Assembly (NCBI RefSeq): GCF_907177275.1
Contig: NZ_CAJSLV010000096.1
Coordinates: 1 to 38,482 of the forward strand
Length of the DNA stretch: 38,482 nt
Direction: 5' to 3'
Source: Actinacidiphila cocklensis
GTDB taxonomy: Bacteria > Actinomycetota > Actinomycetes > Streptomycetales > Streptomycetaceae
This document shows, piece after piece, positions 1-8,395 of the stretch. Position 1 is the stretch's first letter, and each line of letters begins with the position of its first letter. The notes beneath the pieces were generated by a model. It was not told where the DNA came from. It was given only the letters and a program-made list of their open reading frames with translations, and made no database searches. A program made the position numbers and the translations under genes.

Positions 1-99
1 CTTGCGGTCGGTGTAGCTGACGTATTTCATCGAGGACCGGATCAGGTGCGTGACACACGTTTGGACCAGGGCCTCCTCCCAGACGGTGTTGATCGCCTC
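1..99 (-). pseudogene. IS256-family transposase internal fragment
   Basis: Read on the minus strand, the segment translates without stops and contains the stretches EAINTVWEEALVQTC and HLIRSSMKYVSYTDRK. This is the conserved central block of IS256 (Mutator-type) transposases. The fragment runs off the left edge. Its upstream side stops abruptly at about position 100, where IS701 sequence on the opposite strand begins, so it is a remnant cut by that neighbour. The rest of the gene may continue left of the window. Confidence 0.75.
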
Positions 100-101
100 T
101 C

Positions 102-849
102 GCCGCCGGTTACGGCGACAGTGCCGCGTTCCGGCTCGGATTGAACCAGCGGGGCCTGCACTACGTGGTCGGGATCTCCACCACGCACACCGCCCACCCG
201 GCCTCGGCCTGCCCGGTCACGCCGCCCTACAGCGGCACCGGGCGACCACCGGTGTCCAGGTATCCCGACCTGGCCCGCTCGGTGAAAATCTGGTGGCCCA
301 GGCTGGCCGGGGTGCGGCCCGGCCGGTGTCCTGGCGTGAGGGCTCCCGTCCCGGCCGGGCCCGCAGCGGCCTGAAGCGCATCTACTCGCGGTTCGTGGCC
401 CTGCGGATCCGCCCCGCCGGACGCGAGGTCCGCGAAGCCACCGACGGCGTGGAACTCGCCGAGTGCTGGGTGCGGGCCGAATGGCCCGCCAAGGAACCCG
501 AACCGGTCCAGTTCTGGCTCAGCGACCTGCCCGAGGACACCCCGCTGACCACCCTGGTCCGGCCGGCCCAACTCCGCTGGCGCATCGAGCACGACTACCG
601 CGAGATGAAGCAGGCCTTGGGCCTGGCCCACTTCGAAGGCCGCACATTCAACGGCTGGCACCACCACGTCACCCTGGTCTCCGTGGCCCACGCCTTCTGC
701 ACCCTGCGCAGACTGGCCACCGCCCCAAAAGACACGGCGTCGGCCTGAGCCTCTACCAAGTCGTCCGCGACCTGCAGTTACTCCTCGCCACCTGGGCCGG
801 CGCCTGCCCCACCTGCCACCGCGACATACCCATACCCATACACACCTGA
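102..849 (+). pseudogene. IS701-family transposase, C-terminal part, frameshifted
   Basis: Three reading frames must be joined to recover one protein. From about 102 to 285 the frame gives AGYGDSAAFRLGLNQRGL and HYVVGISTTHTAHP. From about 285 to 735 another frame gives SWREGS, then LKRIYSRFVALRIRPAG and the DDE-domain segment RWRIEHDYREMKQALGLAHF. From about 735 the tail is SLYQVVRDLQLLLATWAGAC, ending at the TGA at 847-849. This is the order seen in IS701 transposases, whose catalytic Glu lies in the LKQELGLDHFEGR-type block. The N-terminal half is missing, so it cannot be functional. The gap from 850 to 960 holds no gene that I can see. Confidence 0.8.
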
Positions 850-960
850 CCAAGCCCTACTAGAAGGGATGAGGACTTCGGTGTGAGGGCAGGGGAGCTC
901 CGGTTGCCCGTGACCAGGGCCGTGACCTGGATGGATGACTTATCGGGACATATTGTGCCG

Positions 961-2439
961 TTACGTCGTGCACCGCAGATCAGCCGGTGGGCGATTCCCA
1001 GTCAGGAGGAATCCCGTCACCGCCTCGTTACCGCAGCCGACGCCGTCGGCGTGGTAGGCGCCGTGACCCCCTTGGTCGACGGTGACCAGGCGGGCGCGGT
1101 CGCCGAGGGCGGTCCGCATGCTCAGGGCACCGAAGTAGGGCGTGACCGGGTCCCGGAGGTTCTGGAGCATCAGAATGTTGGACGGCCCGTCCGAGGTGAT
1201 GCGGACCGGCCTGTCGATCGGCTCGGTGTGCCAGAAGGCGCAGGGGGTGATGTTCACCGGCTGCCCTGTGGTGAGCGGGTGGCGGATGCGGTCGGTCGCG
1301 ACGGCGCGGGCGTAGCCGCGAACGTCGTGGGGCCAGCTCACGTCGTTGCATTGCGTCGCCGTGAACACGGCGGCGTCGCGGTCCAGCATCGGCGTGGCGT
1401 ACCCGGCGGGCAGCGCAGGCGTGGCGTGCGGCTCCTCGGTGGCCTTGACCAGCTGGGCCAGAAAGGGGAAGTTGACGTCGTTGTAGAGCGCCTGCTGGAC
1501 GACCTGGCGCAGGATGTTACCGGTGAGCGGCTTGTCTGGTGTGGTGGTCGCCCGGGGTGTGCGGTCCAGCCGGTCGGCGAGGGACAGTATCAACGGTCGT
1601 ACTTCGACGGCACTTTGTGCTAGCCGCAGTCCCTCCTGGTCGCGGGCGGGGTCGGCGGCCCAGCGGGCAAAGTCGGGGAACCGCTCGTCGGCGCCGGCCG
1701 CCGTGTTGGCGAGCCAACCGCGTTCCACTCGCGCCGGGTCGGGATCGCCGGTGCTGTCGAGCACCACCCGGTCGGTGTGTTCGGGGTGCTCCTGCGCGTA
1801 GGCGGCGGTTACGTACGTGCCGTACGACACCCCGTACATCGACACCTTCGCGGTACCGAGGGCCTGGCGCAGGCGCTCGATGTCGCGCACTTCGTTCGCC
1901 GTGGAGTAACTGCGCACCAAAGCACGGCCGTTGAGGGCGCAGGCGTCGGCGATGCGATGGGCGCGGGCAACGCTGTCGCTGATGTCGCCACCGGCACCGG
2001 GCCAGCTGCGGAGGTTCATCACGTCCCGGTCGTCCGCGCTGAGCCCGCAGCCGACTGCCGTGGAGCCGCCCACCCCGCGCGGGTCGAGGCTGACAAGGTC
2101 GTAGGCGCCGTGCAAGGCCTTGCGCAGCGCCGGTCCTGTGTGGGCGAGCGCGTCGACGCCGGAGCCGCCCGGGCCGCCCGGGATGACCAGCAGGGTGCCG
2201 CGCCGGGCGGCCGGGCGATCGCTGACCAGGCGGGTCACGCGCAGGGTGAGGCGGGCGCCGTCCGGCTTGCGGTAGTCCACAGGGAGGGACAGATCAGCGC
2301 ACTGCTGGTCGGCGGGGCCATCGGGCTGAGCACACGGATTCCAGGGGAGCGTTGTCGCTGAGGCTGGAGCGGCGCCGGCGAGGCATGTCGCACCGAGCGA
2401 AAGGACGCCGAGTACCACGGCGAGTTTGTGCTTCATCAT
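961..2439 (-). CDS. secreted S33-family alpha/beta hydrolase (tripeptidyl aminopeptidase-like)
   Basis: The product is 492 aa and resembles the secreted Streptomyces proline/tripeptidyl aminopeptidases of the SlpD/SlpE and Tap type, which release short peptides from protein N-termini outside the cell. Residues 1-28 form a signal peptide (basic MMKHK, hydrophobic core, APASA cleavage site). The oxyanion motif GGPGGSG is at 88-94. The nucleophile is Ser205 in GVSYG, and the other triad members are probably Asp430 (NLRDPVTP) and His459 (GGHGAY). Cysteines near 36, 47, 131, 167, 400 and 469 suit an exported enzyme. The frame is open further upstream, but the ATG at 2439 is preferred because it opens the signal peptide and follows GGAGAC. 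The gene diverges from the two-component pair, and the shared 354-bp interval carries a palindrome at 2745-2758. Confidence 0.85.
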   Translation of the reverse strand: MMKHKLAVVLGVLSLGATCLAGAAPASATTLPWNPCAQPDGPADQQCADLSLPVDYRKPDGARLTLRVTRLVSDRPAARRGTLLVIPGGPGGSGVDALAHTGPALRKALHGAYDLVSLDPRGVGGSTAVGCGLSADDRDVMNLRSWPGAGGDISDSVARAHRIADACALNGRALVRSYSTANEVRDIERLRQALGTAKVSMYGVSYGTYVTAAYAQEHPEHTDRVVLDSTGDPDPARVERGWLANTAAGADERFPDFARWAADPARDQEGLRLAQSAVEVRPLILSLADRLDRTPRATTTPDKPLTGNILRQVVQQALYNDVNFPFLAQLVKATEEPHATPALPAGYATPMLDRDAAVFTATQCNDVSWPHDVRGYARAVATDRIRHPLTTGQPVNITPCAFWHTEPIDRPVRITSDGPSNILMLQNLRDPVTPYFGALSMRTALGDRARLVTVDQGGHGAYHADGVGCGNEAVTGFLLTGNRPPADLRCTT

Positions 2440-2744
2440 TGTCTCCGGGTTCAGAGGTGTTGATGGCCGGCTGCGGCGTCCGCGTGGTTGGGTGACCTGT
2501 GCGATGGGCCGTGTGCACGGATGCGCCTGAGCTTGGCTGCCGGTCACCATCGGGGGCCGTGACCTGCGGAGGGAAGCTTGATGCCGGAGTCGTGTCCCGG
2601 ACCGGCCGCACGGTGACGGTGAGCCGATGCGCGACCCGGATGCTACCGCGGTCCTTCGTGAGGTCATGGCCGTCGATGCTGATGACGAAGCCACCTTGGC
2701 AGTGCAGAGGGCCCCGCTACCTCCCCCGGCAGTTGGTTCGCTCT

Positions 2745-2758
2745 CCCCCGTACGGGGG
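2745..2758. promoter_or_regulatory. 14-bp perfect palindrome in divergent promoter region
   Basis: The sequence CCCCCG-TA-CGGGGG is a perfect palindrome. It lies 36 bp before the kinase start and about 300 bp before the hydrolase start. It could be an operator for the divergent pair or a small hairpin in the kinase leader. GC-rich palindromes also arise by chance in this genome type. Confidence 0.35.
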
Positions 2759-2793
2759 GGCCGTCGCGTTCGCCTCACTGGCAGGATGACCAG

Positions 2794-4044
2794 GTGCCCG
2801 AGACTCGGCGTCCCACCCGATTCCGTTGGCTGTTACGGCCGTTGGTGCGGCCGGTCACGTACACGCGCTGGCTGCACCTGTGCGTGCCGGCCGGCGCCAT
2901 CGCGCTGTGGGGAGTCTTCGCCCCGAGGTACCTGTACTTGCTGGGGGTCCTGGCCGTGCCGGTGGGCCTGATCCGGGCAGTGCGTCTCGGGGAGGGCATA
3001 CAGGCCCAAGCGCTCCTGGTGCCGGACGAGCGCGGGCGGCCCGACGCCACGATCGCGGCGGCGCCCGCCGCCACGTGGCAGGACCGGTGGCGGACAGTGC
3101 TCTGGCTGGAGGCACGACTCGTCCTGGCGGGGGTGGCCCTGATGACCACCGCCTGGGGCCCGATGCTCGCCATCGAGATGCTCCGGCTGGGGATCGGTGG
3201 CGCTCCGGTGACCATTCCGGCTCTTGGCATCTGGCAGCCGCAGTGGTGGTGGACCCCCCTGGCCGTACTTCCGGCTGTGGGATCACTCGTCCTGTTGGTC
3301 GCGCTCGGGCACTTCGCGACCCGCCTCGCCCGGATGCTGCTCGGCCCATCCCCGGCCGAACGACTGCGTCTCCTGGAAGAGCGCACCGAGCAGCTGCTTG
3401 AACGCAACCGCATCGCGCGGGAATTGCACGACTCCATCGGTCACGCGCTGACCGTCGCGGTGCTGCAGGCCGGCGCCGCCCGGGCCGCCGGGGACCCGGC
3501 GTTCACCGAACGGGCTCTCTCGGCGATCGAAGAGGTCGGCCGCGGCGCGCTGGACGAACTGGACCGGGTACTGCTGATCCTGCGGGAGGGCGGCCGGCCG
3601 TTGAGTGGCCGACCCACACTGGAGGGGGTGGACCGGCTGCTGGAGGCAGCGCGCAGTTCAGGCGCGACCGTGGACGCCGAACTGTCCGGACCGCTGGGCC
3701 ACCTGCCAGGGCTGATCTCCCGCGAGGGCTACCGGATCCTCCAGGAGGCGCTCACCAACGTGCTGCGGCACGCCGGCCCGGTGCCGGTCAAGGTGCGCGT
3801 GACTGTGGCCGACTCGCTGCTGGAACTGGAAGTGGCCAACCCGCTGCCGCGACAACCGTCGCTCGCGCCCGGCCGCGCAGGAAGCGGCCTGCGCGGTATG
3901 CGCGAGCGCGCGGCCCTCCTCGGTGGGGAGTTGCAGACCGGCCCCTCGCACGGTGAATGGCGGTTGCGGGTACGGCTGCCACTCGACGGACTCGCAGGAC
4001 CACGGGACTGCCAGGTGGTCCCCACCGATCGGTCAGTAGGCTGA
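2794..4044 (+). CDS. two-component sensor histidine kinase, NarL/DesK-like (HisKA_3)
   Basis: The 416-aa protein has hydrophobic segments at about 35-62, 105-125 and 155-172, so it is membrane-bound. A HisKA_3 dimerisation box follows with phospho-acceptor His212 in ARELHDSIGHALT. The ATPase domain shows an N-box (LQEALTNVLRHAG) and a G-box (GSGLRGMRERA). This is the architecture of small actinobacterial kinases that phosphorylate LuxR-type regulators. The sensor part is short and no known ligand-binding fold is recognisable, so the signal is unknown. The GTG at 2794 follows GGCAGGA. The response regulator starts 4 bp downstream, so the two form one operon. The divergent peptidase is a plausible target. 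Confidence 0.88.
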   Translation: MPETRRPTRFRWLLRPLVRPVTYTRWLHLCVPAGAIALWGVFAPRYLYLLGVLAVPVGLIRAVRLGEGIQAQALLVPDERGRPDATIAAAPAATWQDRWRTVLWLEARLVLAGVALMTTAWGPMLAIEMLRLGIGGAPVTIPALGIWQPQWWWTPLAVLPAVGSLVLLVALGHFATRLARMLLGPSPAERLRLLEERTEQLLERNRIARELHDSIGHALTVAVLQAGAARAAGDPAFTERALSAIEEVGRGALDELDRVLLILREGGRPLSGRPTLEGVDRLLEAARSSGATVDAELSGPLGHLPGLISREGYRILQEALTNVLRHAGPVPVKVRVTVADSLLELEVANPLPRQPSLAPGRAGSGLRGMRERAALLGGELQTGPSHGEWRLRVRLPLDGLAGPRDCQVVPTDRSVG

Positions 4045-4048
4045 TCGC

Positions 4049-4711
4049 ATGCCGATCACTGTGCTGCTGGTCGACGACGAACCGCTGGTCCTGGCCGGTC
4101 TGCGGGCGGTCCTCGAAGCCCAGTCCGACATCCGGGTGGTGGGTGCGGCAGCTGACGGAGCCGCGGTCATCCCTTTGGTGCGGCAACTGCGCCCGGACGT
4201 GGTGGCCATGGACGTGCGAATGCCGCTGCTAGACGGGATCGAAGCGACCCGAGCCGTGCTGCGTACGGTCGTACCGCCTCCCAAGATCCTCGTGGTGACG
4301 ACCTTCGAGAACGACGAGTACGTGTACCAGGCGCTGTGCGCCGGAGCCCACGGCTTTCTGCTCAAGCGGGCCCGGCCGGCGGAGTTCGTGCACGCAGTGC
4401 GGCTGATCCACGAGGGCGAGTCGCTGCTGTTCCCAGCCGCCGTACGGGCACTTGCCGCCGAGTACGGCGACCGGTCGGCCCGGGACGCGCTGGCGGAAGT
4501 GGCTCTCACTGCCCGTGAGGCATCTGTGCTCCGGCTGATGGCCCAGGGAATGTCCAACGCTGAGATCGCCCACCAGTTGGTGATCGGCTCGGAGACGGTG
4601 AAGTCCCATGTCAGCTCGGTGCTCACAAAATTGCAGGCACGGGACCGGACGCAGGCAGTGATCACCGCGTACGAGTCAGGGTTCGTAACCATCAGCGCGC
4701 CCCGGTCCTAA
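4049..4711 (+). CDS. LuxR/NarL-family response regulator
   Basis: The 220-aa protein has an N-terminal receiver with acidic pair Asp9-Asp10, phospho-acceptor Asp55 (VVAMDVRMP) and the conserved Lys in LLKRARP. The C-terminal LuxR helix-turn-helix is clear from about residue 150: LTAREASVLRLMAQGMSNAEIA followed by SETVKSHVSSVLTKL. It is the cognate partner of the upstream kinase (4-bp gap, same strand). It would bind DNA as a dimer after phosphorylation. Targets are not shown by the sequence; the divergent secreted peptidase and the operon itself are the obvious candidates. Confidence 0.9.
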   Translation: MPITVLLVDDEPLVLAGLRAVLEAQSDIRVVGAAADGAAVIPLVRQLRPDVVAMDVRMPLLDGIEATRAVLRTVVPPPKILVVTTFENDEYVYQALCAGAHGFLLKRARPAEFVHAVRLIHEGESLLFPAAVRALAAEYGDRSARDALAEVALTAREASVLRLMAQGMSNAEIAHQLVIGSETVKSHVSSVLTKLQARDRTQAVITAYESGFVTISAPRS

Positions 4712-4724
4712 GTGGTGCCCCGTA

Positions 4725-5423
4725 ATGATCTTTGGGTCAGAGGCGTCGGGTGTTGCCTCAGCGTCGTCGGGCTTGATGCTGTCACGCACTGGGTATCGCA
4801 GGCGCATGCGGGCGTGCGGAGAGGCGGTGTGGGCGTGGCCCCGATGGGAGGGTTTTCTGCGGGGCGTGATGAAGCGGGCGCTGGCGGGAGATGTGCCGCA
4901 ACCTTGGTGGATGCCGCGGCGTGTGCTGACCGTGGTGTCGGCCGATGTCGACGACGCTGCGGGCGTTGGGGCGATCTGGATCCTGTGGCGTCCGAAGTCA
5001 TCGCAGTTCCGTGAGCACGTCGCGGTCCTTGAGTGGTTCGGCGAGCGGTGGCGGTATGTGGGGGGCGGCAGCAGTTCCGGGGACGGTCCTGTCGATGTCG
5101 ATGTGCTCGACGTTCGCAACGGAGGGGGCGCGCTGAGTCTCACCCGAAGTCTCGACCCTCCGCGCTCCCTCGCCGCGGCACAAATGATCAACTGCGTCAA
5201 AGTGCGCCTCGGGCGGGAGGTGCGTGACGTTCTCATCGGTGTCCGCCGGATCGAGGTCCCGGAGCAGCGCAGTCTCATCGCTGTATGGACGTCTCCGCAG
5301 ATGAACCGCGGAGTCCGACCCCTGATCGTGGCTCTGGGGGGTGACGGCGCCGAACTCTCCCGCCTGGGCCCGTACGACAGCCTGGACACTCATACCTGGG
5401 ATCGACTGCGTGAGGAGATGTAG
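4725..5423 (+). CDS. hypothetical protein, unrecognised
   Basis: This open frame of 232 codons has strong GC3 bias and reads like a real protein from about residue 28 (MRACGEAVWAWPRWEGFLRG) to its end (DTHTWDRLREEM). It is soluble, without signal peptide or membrane segment, with alternating beta-like stretches (HVAVLEWFGERWRYVGGG, RSLIAVWTSPQMNRGVRPL). I do not recognise a family. The true start is uncertain: the first ATG at 4725 has no good ribosome site, and one of the internal ATGs near 4776 or 4806 may be used. It follows the response regulator by 14 bp and may be transcribed with it. Confidence 0.6.
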   Translation: MIFGSEASGVASASSGLMLSRTGYRRRMRACGEAVWAWPRWEGFLRGVMKRALAGDVPQPWWMPRRVLTVVSADVDDAAGVGAIWILWRPKSSQFREHVAVLEWFGERWRYVGGGSSSGDGPVDVDVLDVRNGGGALSLTRSLDPPRSLAAAQMINCVKVRLGREVRDVLIGVRRIEVPEQRSLIAVWTSPQMNRGVRPLIVALGGDGAELSRLGPYDSLDTHTWDRLREEM

Positions 5424-5477
5424 CCGGCCCGCTTCCTTGTCTCCGTCCTATTGGCTGTCCCGGCTGATGCCTGCCGG

Positions 5478-5717
5478 TCACCCAGCAAGGGTGAGGTTGT
5501 GGAGGCGAGCGATACCGAGCATGGCGTGGTGGACGCCGTCGTCTTCGAGACGGCAGTCTCGAAGGATCTTCCAGGTCTTCATGCGGGCGAAGGGTGTGCT
5601 CGCCCCGTGCACGGACCTTGCGGTGGGAGGAGTTGTGTTCCTCTTTCCAGGTCAGGACCAGGTTCCCGTCGGTGCGGGATGATCAGGCCGGTGCTTCGAT
5701 AGCCGCCGTCGGCTATC
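5478..5717 (-). pseudogene. IS5-family transposase C-terminal fragment, frameshifted
   Basis: On the minus strand the segment gives ADGGYRSTGLIIPHRREPG, then WKEEHNSSHRKVRARGEH, then after a one-base shift FARMKTWKILRDCRLEDDG and MLGIARLHNLTLAG ending at the stop at 5478. This is the C-terminal third of an IS5-group (DDE_Tnp_4) transposase common in Streptomyces. The frameshift falls in the CACCC run. The fragment ends exactly where the tRNA-Pro 3' half begins at 5718, so the 5' half of the tRNA was lost at this junction. Confidence 0.75.
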
Positions 5718-5762
5718 CTGGGGGTCAAGGGGTCGCAGGTTCAAATCCTGTCGTCCCGACCA
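5718..5762 (+). repeat. 3' half of tRNA-Pro(GGG), attachment-site copy 1
   Basis: The 45 bases match positions 32-76 of a tRNA. They comprise the 7-nt anticodon loop CTGGGGG (anticodon GGG), stem TCAAG, variable loop GGGTC, T-arm GCAGG-TTCAAAT-CCTGT, acceptor strand CGTCCCG, discriminator A and an encoded CCA. The 5' half (acceptor, D-arm and 5' anticodon stem) is absent and replaced by IS5 sequence, so this is not a working tRNA gene. The same 43 bases recur at 9080-9122. tRNA-Pro is the known integration target of pSAM2-type actinomycete integrative elements, whose att core spans the anticodon loop to the 3' end. Confidence 0.8.
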
Positions 5763-5781
5763 GCGTTTTCGCAGGTCGGAC

Positions 5782-5815
5782 GCCGTTTCCGCAGAGATGC
5801 GGGGGCGGCCTTTTT
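5782..5815 (+). terminator. rho-independent terminator after tRNA-Pro copy 1
   Basis: A 12-bp stem (5782-5793 with 5798-5809, three G-T wobbles) closes on a GAGA tetraloop and is followed by CTTTTT. It lies 19 bp after the encoded CCA and fits termination of the former tRNA transcript or of element transcription. Confidence 0.75.
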
Positions 5816-5982
5816 GTTGTGTTTTTGGGGTGTGGCCGCATTGTGGTCGCAATTTTTTGATCTTGGTGTTGTGGTGGTGGGGAAGTCGGTTTGTGCGGGG
5901 CCGCTTTGAGCTGGGTGAGTTGGTTGTGGTGACCACCACGTTGTCAGCCCAACTGGCCAAACTCGCGGCCAGGTTGGAAAGA

Positions 5983-6138
5983 GCTCAGTGGCTGTACGCA
6001 TCGTGATCGCCTCCCGAAATGAGCAGGACGCGACGCACTTCCAGTATCCGCCTCCGCGGCATGCGAGCGGCGATCACAATGCGACCACACGGGAGACACA
6101 AGGCCTCTGACCTGTGGCAATCCCTTGACGTGGCGACA
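5983..6138 (-). repeat. integrase 5'-end remnant, copy A (repeat of 20445-20602)
   Basis: About 155 bp here align with 20445-20602 at roughly 75-80 percent identity, including CCTCCCGAAAT and TTCCAGTATCCGCC. On the minus strand both copies place GGGAGG 7-8 bases before an ATG (here at 6001) that opens MRTATE. Copy B continues into a recognisable tyrosine-integrase N-terminus. Here similarity stops after those six codons. The block is therefore the upstream region and start of an integrase gene whose body has been deleted. It reads toward tRNA-Pro copy 1, the orientation expected for an integrase next to its attachment site. I see no gene in 5816-5982 or 6139-6286. Confidence 0.6.
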
Positions 6139-6286
6139 CGGGCACTGCGGTCGGCTCCCGTCCTTGCCCACTTCAATCACCTTGCAACCCCGGCGATGGA
6201 GTGTGGCCTCGCCGGCCACGAGGCGGGGAGTTGAAGAGGTCCGCGACGGAGGACGCTGGTTTCGAACCGGAGATCGTCAAGCGCTG

Positions 6287-6312
6287 GTGCTGTGACCGGA
6301 AACGATCACCGG
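6287..6312 (+). repeat. left 26-bp terminal inverted repeat
   Basis: It starts GTGCTGTGACC and ends ATCACCGG, and is the exact reverse complement of 8333-8358. It overlaps the upstream region of the methyltransferase. Confidence 0.75.
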
Positions 6313-6348
6313 GGCGGGCAGTCAGCGGGGCAGGGGGATGATGTGGGG

Positions 6349-7110
6349 ATGACCACCAGCTCACGCGCCCATTCGTTTAACGCGGCGGCTGACCAGTACG
6401 CGGCCAGCCGGCCTTCGTATCCTCCCGCGCTCTTCGACTGCATCGAACAGCTCACGAGCCGTTCCCTGGCCGGTGCCCGCGTCGCCGATATCGGCGCGGG
6501 CACCGGAATCGCCACCGCTCTGCTGCGTGAGCGCGGGGCTGAGGTGATCGCCGTTGAGCCCGGCGACGCCATGGCCGCCAAGTTCCACACCGTGCTCCCG
6601 AATGTGCCGATCATCAGAGGTGACGGCAACGCCCTCCCCCTCGCGGACGCCTCCCACGACCTCATCACCTATGCACAGTCCTGGCAGTGGACCGACACCA
6701 CCCGCTCGGTCCCGGAGGCACTGCGGGTCCTGCTGCCGGGCGGTGCGCTCGCGATCTGGTGGAACACCACCGCCTTCGACGTGCCCTGGATCCGAGAGCA
6801 GCACCAGCGGATCGCGCACCACTGGGGAGTGAAGCCGACTTCTCGGGTGCGTCCCGACGACAGCGACGCCATCCGGCTTGCGGGCCTGTCGGGGCTCCGG
6901 GTCGCGCGCCGCCAGGTGCGGTGGAGCCGTGTGGTCTCCCTCGACACGCACCTTGCCAATATCAGCAGCCGCTCGGCGTTCCTTGTGCTTGCCGAGGACG
7001 ACAAGCGTGCCTTTCTCTCTGGGGAGCGCAGGCGACTGCGCGAGTTCTTCCCCGACGAGGTGGTGGAAGAAACCTACGTGGTTGACCTGCTGGTGGCCAC
7101 GCGTCCGTGA
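6349..7110 (+). CDS. class I SAM-dependent methyltransferase
   Basis: The 253-aa protein has the Rossmann methyltransferase fold of the Methyltransf_11 group: motif I ADIGAGTGIATALL (about residues 47-60), the acidic end of beta-2 in EVIAVEPGDAM, motif II/III PIIRGDGNALPLADASHD and ALRVLLPGGALAIWW. The opening SRAHSFNAAADQYAASRPSYP is typical of small-molecule or ubiquinone-type actinobacterial methyltransferases; the acceptor is not predictable. The ATG at 6349 follows a G-rich stretch. It lies inside the inverted repeats with the IS630 transposase, which converges on it 32 bp downstream, so it may travel with that element. It has no obvious metabolic partner here. Confidence 0.8.
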   Translation: MTTSSRAHSFNAAADQYAASRPSYPPALFDCIEQLTSRSLAGARVADIGAGTGIATALLRERGAEVIAVEPGDAMAAKFHTVLPNVPIIRGDGNALPLADASHDLITYAQSWQWTDTTRSVPEALRVLLPGGALAIWWNTTAFDVPWIREQHQRIAHHWGVKPTSRVRPDDSDAIRLAGLSGLRVARRQVRWSRVVSLDTHLANISSRSAFLVLAEDDKRAFLSGERRRLREFFPDEVVEETYVVDLLVATRP

Positions 7111-7142
7111 CCTGGATGGTGTCCTGGGATCCGGAAGGGCAG

Positions 7143-8266
7143 TCAGGCCGCTGCGGCGATGGGGCGGCCACCGAACCTGATGCCTTTCTCGCTGCGGACA
7201 CGGGCGCGTTCACGCCGTTGGGCGGCCAGGACGTCGGGGTGCCGGGCGTTCTGGTTGCGCCAGCGCAGATAGCGGTGCAACTCGCGTGTCTGGACGGGGT
7301 GGTTGGGGTGGTGGGAGTTGGCGAGGGTGAACTGCCGCAGTGGCCCGAAGTGGGCCTCGATCGGGGGTTCGCCCACGATGCGTTCGTCGGCGTGAAGCAC
7401 AGCTCGACCTTGTTCTTCGCCGCCCAGCGGCGGATCCGCCAGTTCTTGTGCGCGGACAGGTTGTCCAGGATGACGTAGATCGGGGCGCCGTCCGGACGGG
7501 CCGCGCGGATCGACTTCAGCGCGGCCCAGGTCGGGCCGATGCCCTTGCGGCGCCGGTTGACGCCCCACAGGGTGTCGTCGCCGACCGAGTAGCAGCCGTG
7601 GAAGTAGGTGGTGCCGTGGGTGCGGTGATAGGTGGCCGGCAGCCGGTCCGGCCGCCCCTGATTCGCCCAGCAGGACCCGGCGGTCGGGCGGATGCCCAGG
7701 GGGCCGAACTCGTCGAAGGCGAAGGTCCGCTCGGGCCGCTGGGTGAGCGCGTACTCGATCCGGTCCAGCTTGGTGTCGAAGTCCGGGTCGCTCGATTCCT
7801 TCCATGTCTTGGTGCGCTGGAAGGTGATCCCGCGGCGGGACAGCAGGCAACGCAGGGCTTCGCGTCCGATCCGTATGGGGCGGCTGACGTTGCGCCGCAG
7901 GTGGTCGACGAGCTTGCGGATCGACCATCGGGTGAAAGGCTTGCCGAGCTTGGTGGGGCGGGTGGTGGCCGTCTGGATGACGAAGTCCTCGTCGTCATCG
8001 CGGAGCAGGCGGGGACGGCCTCCCGCCCATCGAGGGTCCAGGCAGGCCAGCCCGATCTCGTTGAACTTGTGGATCACGTCGCGGACGGTGTCCTCGTCGG
8101 CCTGGACGAGCCGGGCTATGACCGGGACGCTGTTCCCGCTCGCCGAGGCCAGCAGCATCATCGCCCTGCGGAACCGCACCGTGCTGGTGCTGCCCCGCCG
8201 CACGATCCGCTGCAGCTGCTGCCCCTCCTGCTCGGTCAGCCTGCGAACCCTGACTGGCCCCGCCAT
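7143..8266 (-). pseudogene. IS630-family transposase, one frameshift
   Basis: The N-terminus (MAGPVRVRRLTEQEGQQLQR) and helix-turn-helix region are followed by the DDE catalytic core: first Asp in TFAFDEFGPLGI, second in YVILDNLSAHK, and Glu in PIEAHFGPLRQFTLA. The frame breaks between NASWANP and IEAHFG at a five-G run (plus strand, about 7361-7365). One base fewer there would join it to the tail ending KGIRFGGRPIAAAA at 7143. Either the element is inactivated just before its catalytic Glu, or this is a homopolymer sequencing error. Length after joining (about 374 aa) is normal for the family. Confidence 0.85.
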
Positions 8267-8332
8267 CCCGCCTCCCCGCGCAGATCGGACGTGTCGTCAC
8301 ATCCAACCGGCGCGAGACCAGTCAGCGCCAAC

Positions 8333-8358
8333 CCGGTGATCGTTTCCGGTCACAGCAC
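8333..8358 (-). repeat. right 26-bp terminal inverted repeat
   Basis: Exact reverse complement of 6287-6312, followed directly by TA. It lies 67 bp upstream of the IS630 transposase start and 38 bp upstream of the oxidoreductase start at 8396. Confidence 0.75.
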
Positions 8359-8395
8359 TAGGCTCATTCCGCAACACGACACGAAGGGGAGATCG

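Larger units (their letters stand above)
6287..8358. mobile_element. IS630-type unit carrying a methyltransferase passenger
   Basis: A perfect 26-bp inverted repeat bounds this 2,072-bp segment (6287-6312 and 8333-8358). It contains a methyltransferase gene and a convergent IS630-family transposase. The right end abuts the dinucleotide TA, the target that IS630/Tc1 elements duplicate. The left end is preceded by TG, so the duplication is imperfect there. The promoter-proximal end of the transposase is 67 bp from the right repeat, as normal, whereas the other repeat is 830 bp beyond the transposase stop and past the methyltransferase. The simplest reading is a transposable unit with a cargo gene. 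Confidence 0.55.

Noticed and set aside
883..1623. A plus-strand gene of 246 codons
   Set aside because: It is the antisense shadow of the secreted peptidase, whose signal peptide and catalytic motifs are unambiguous.
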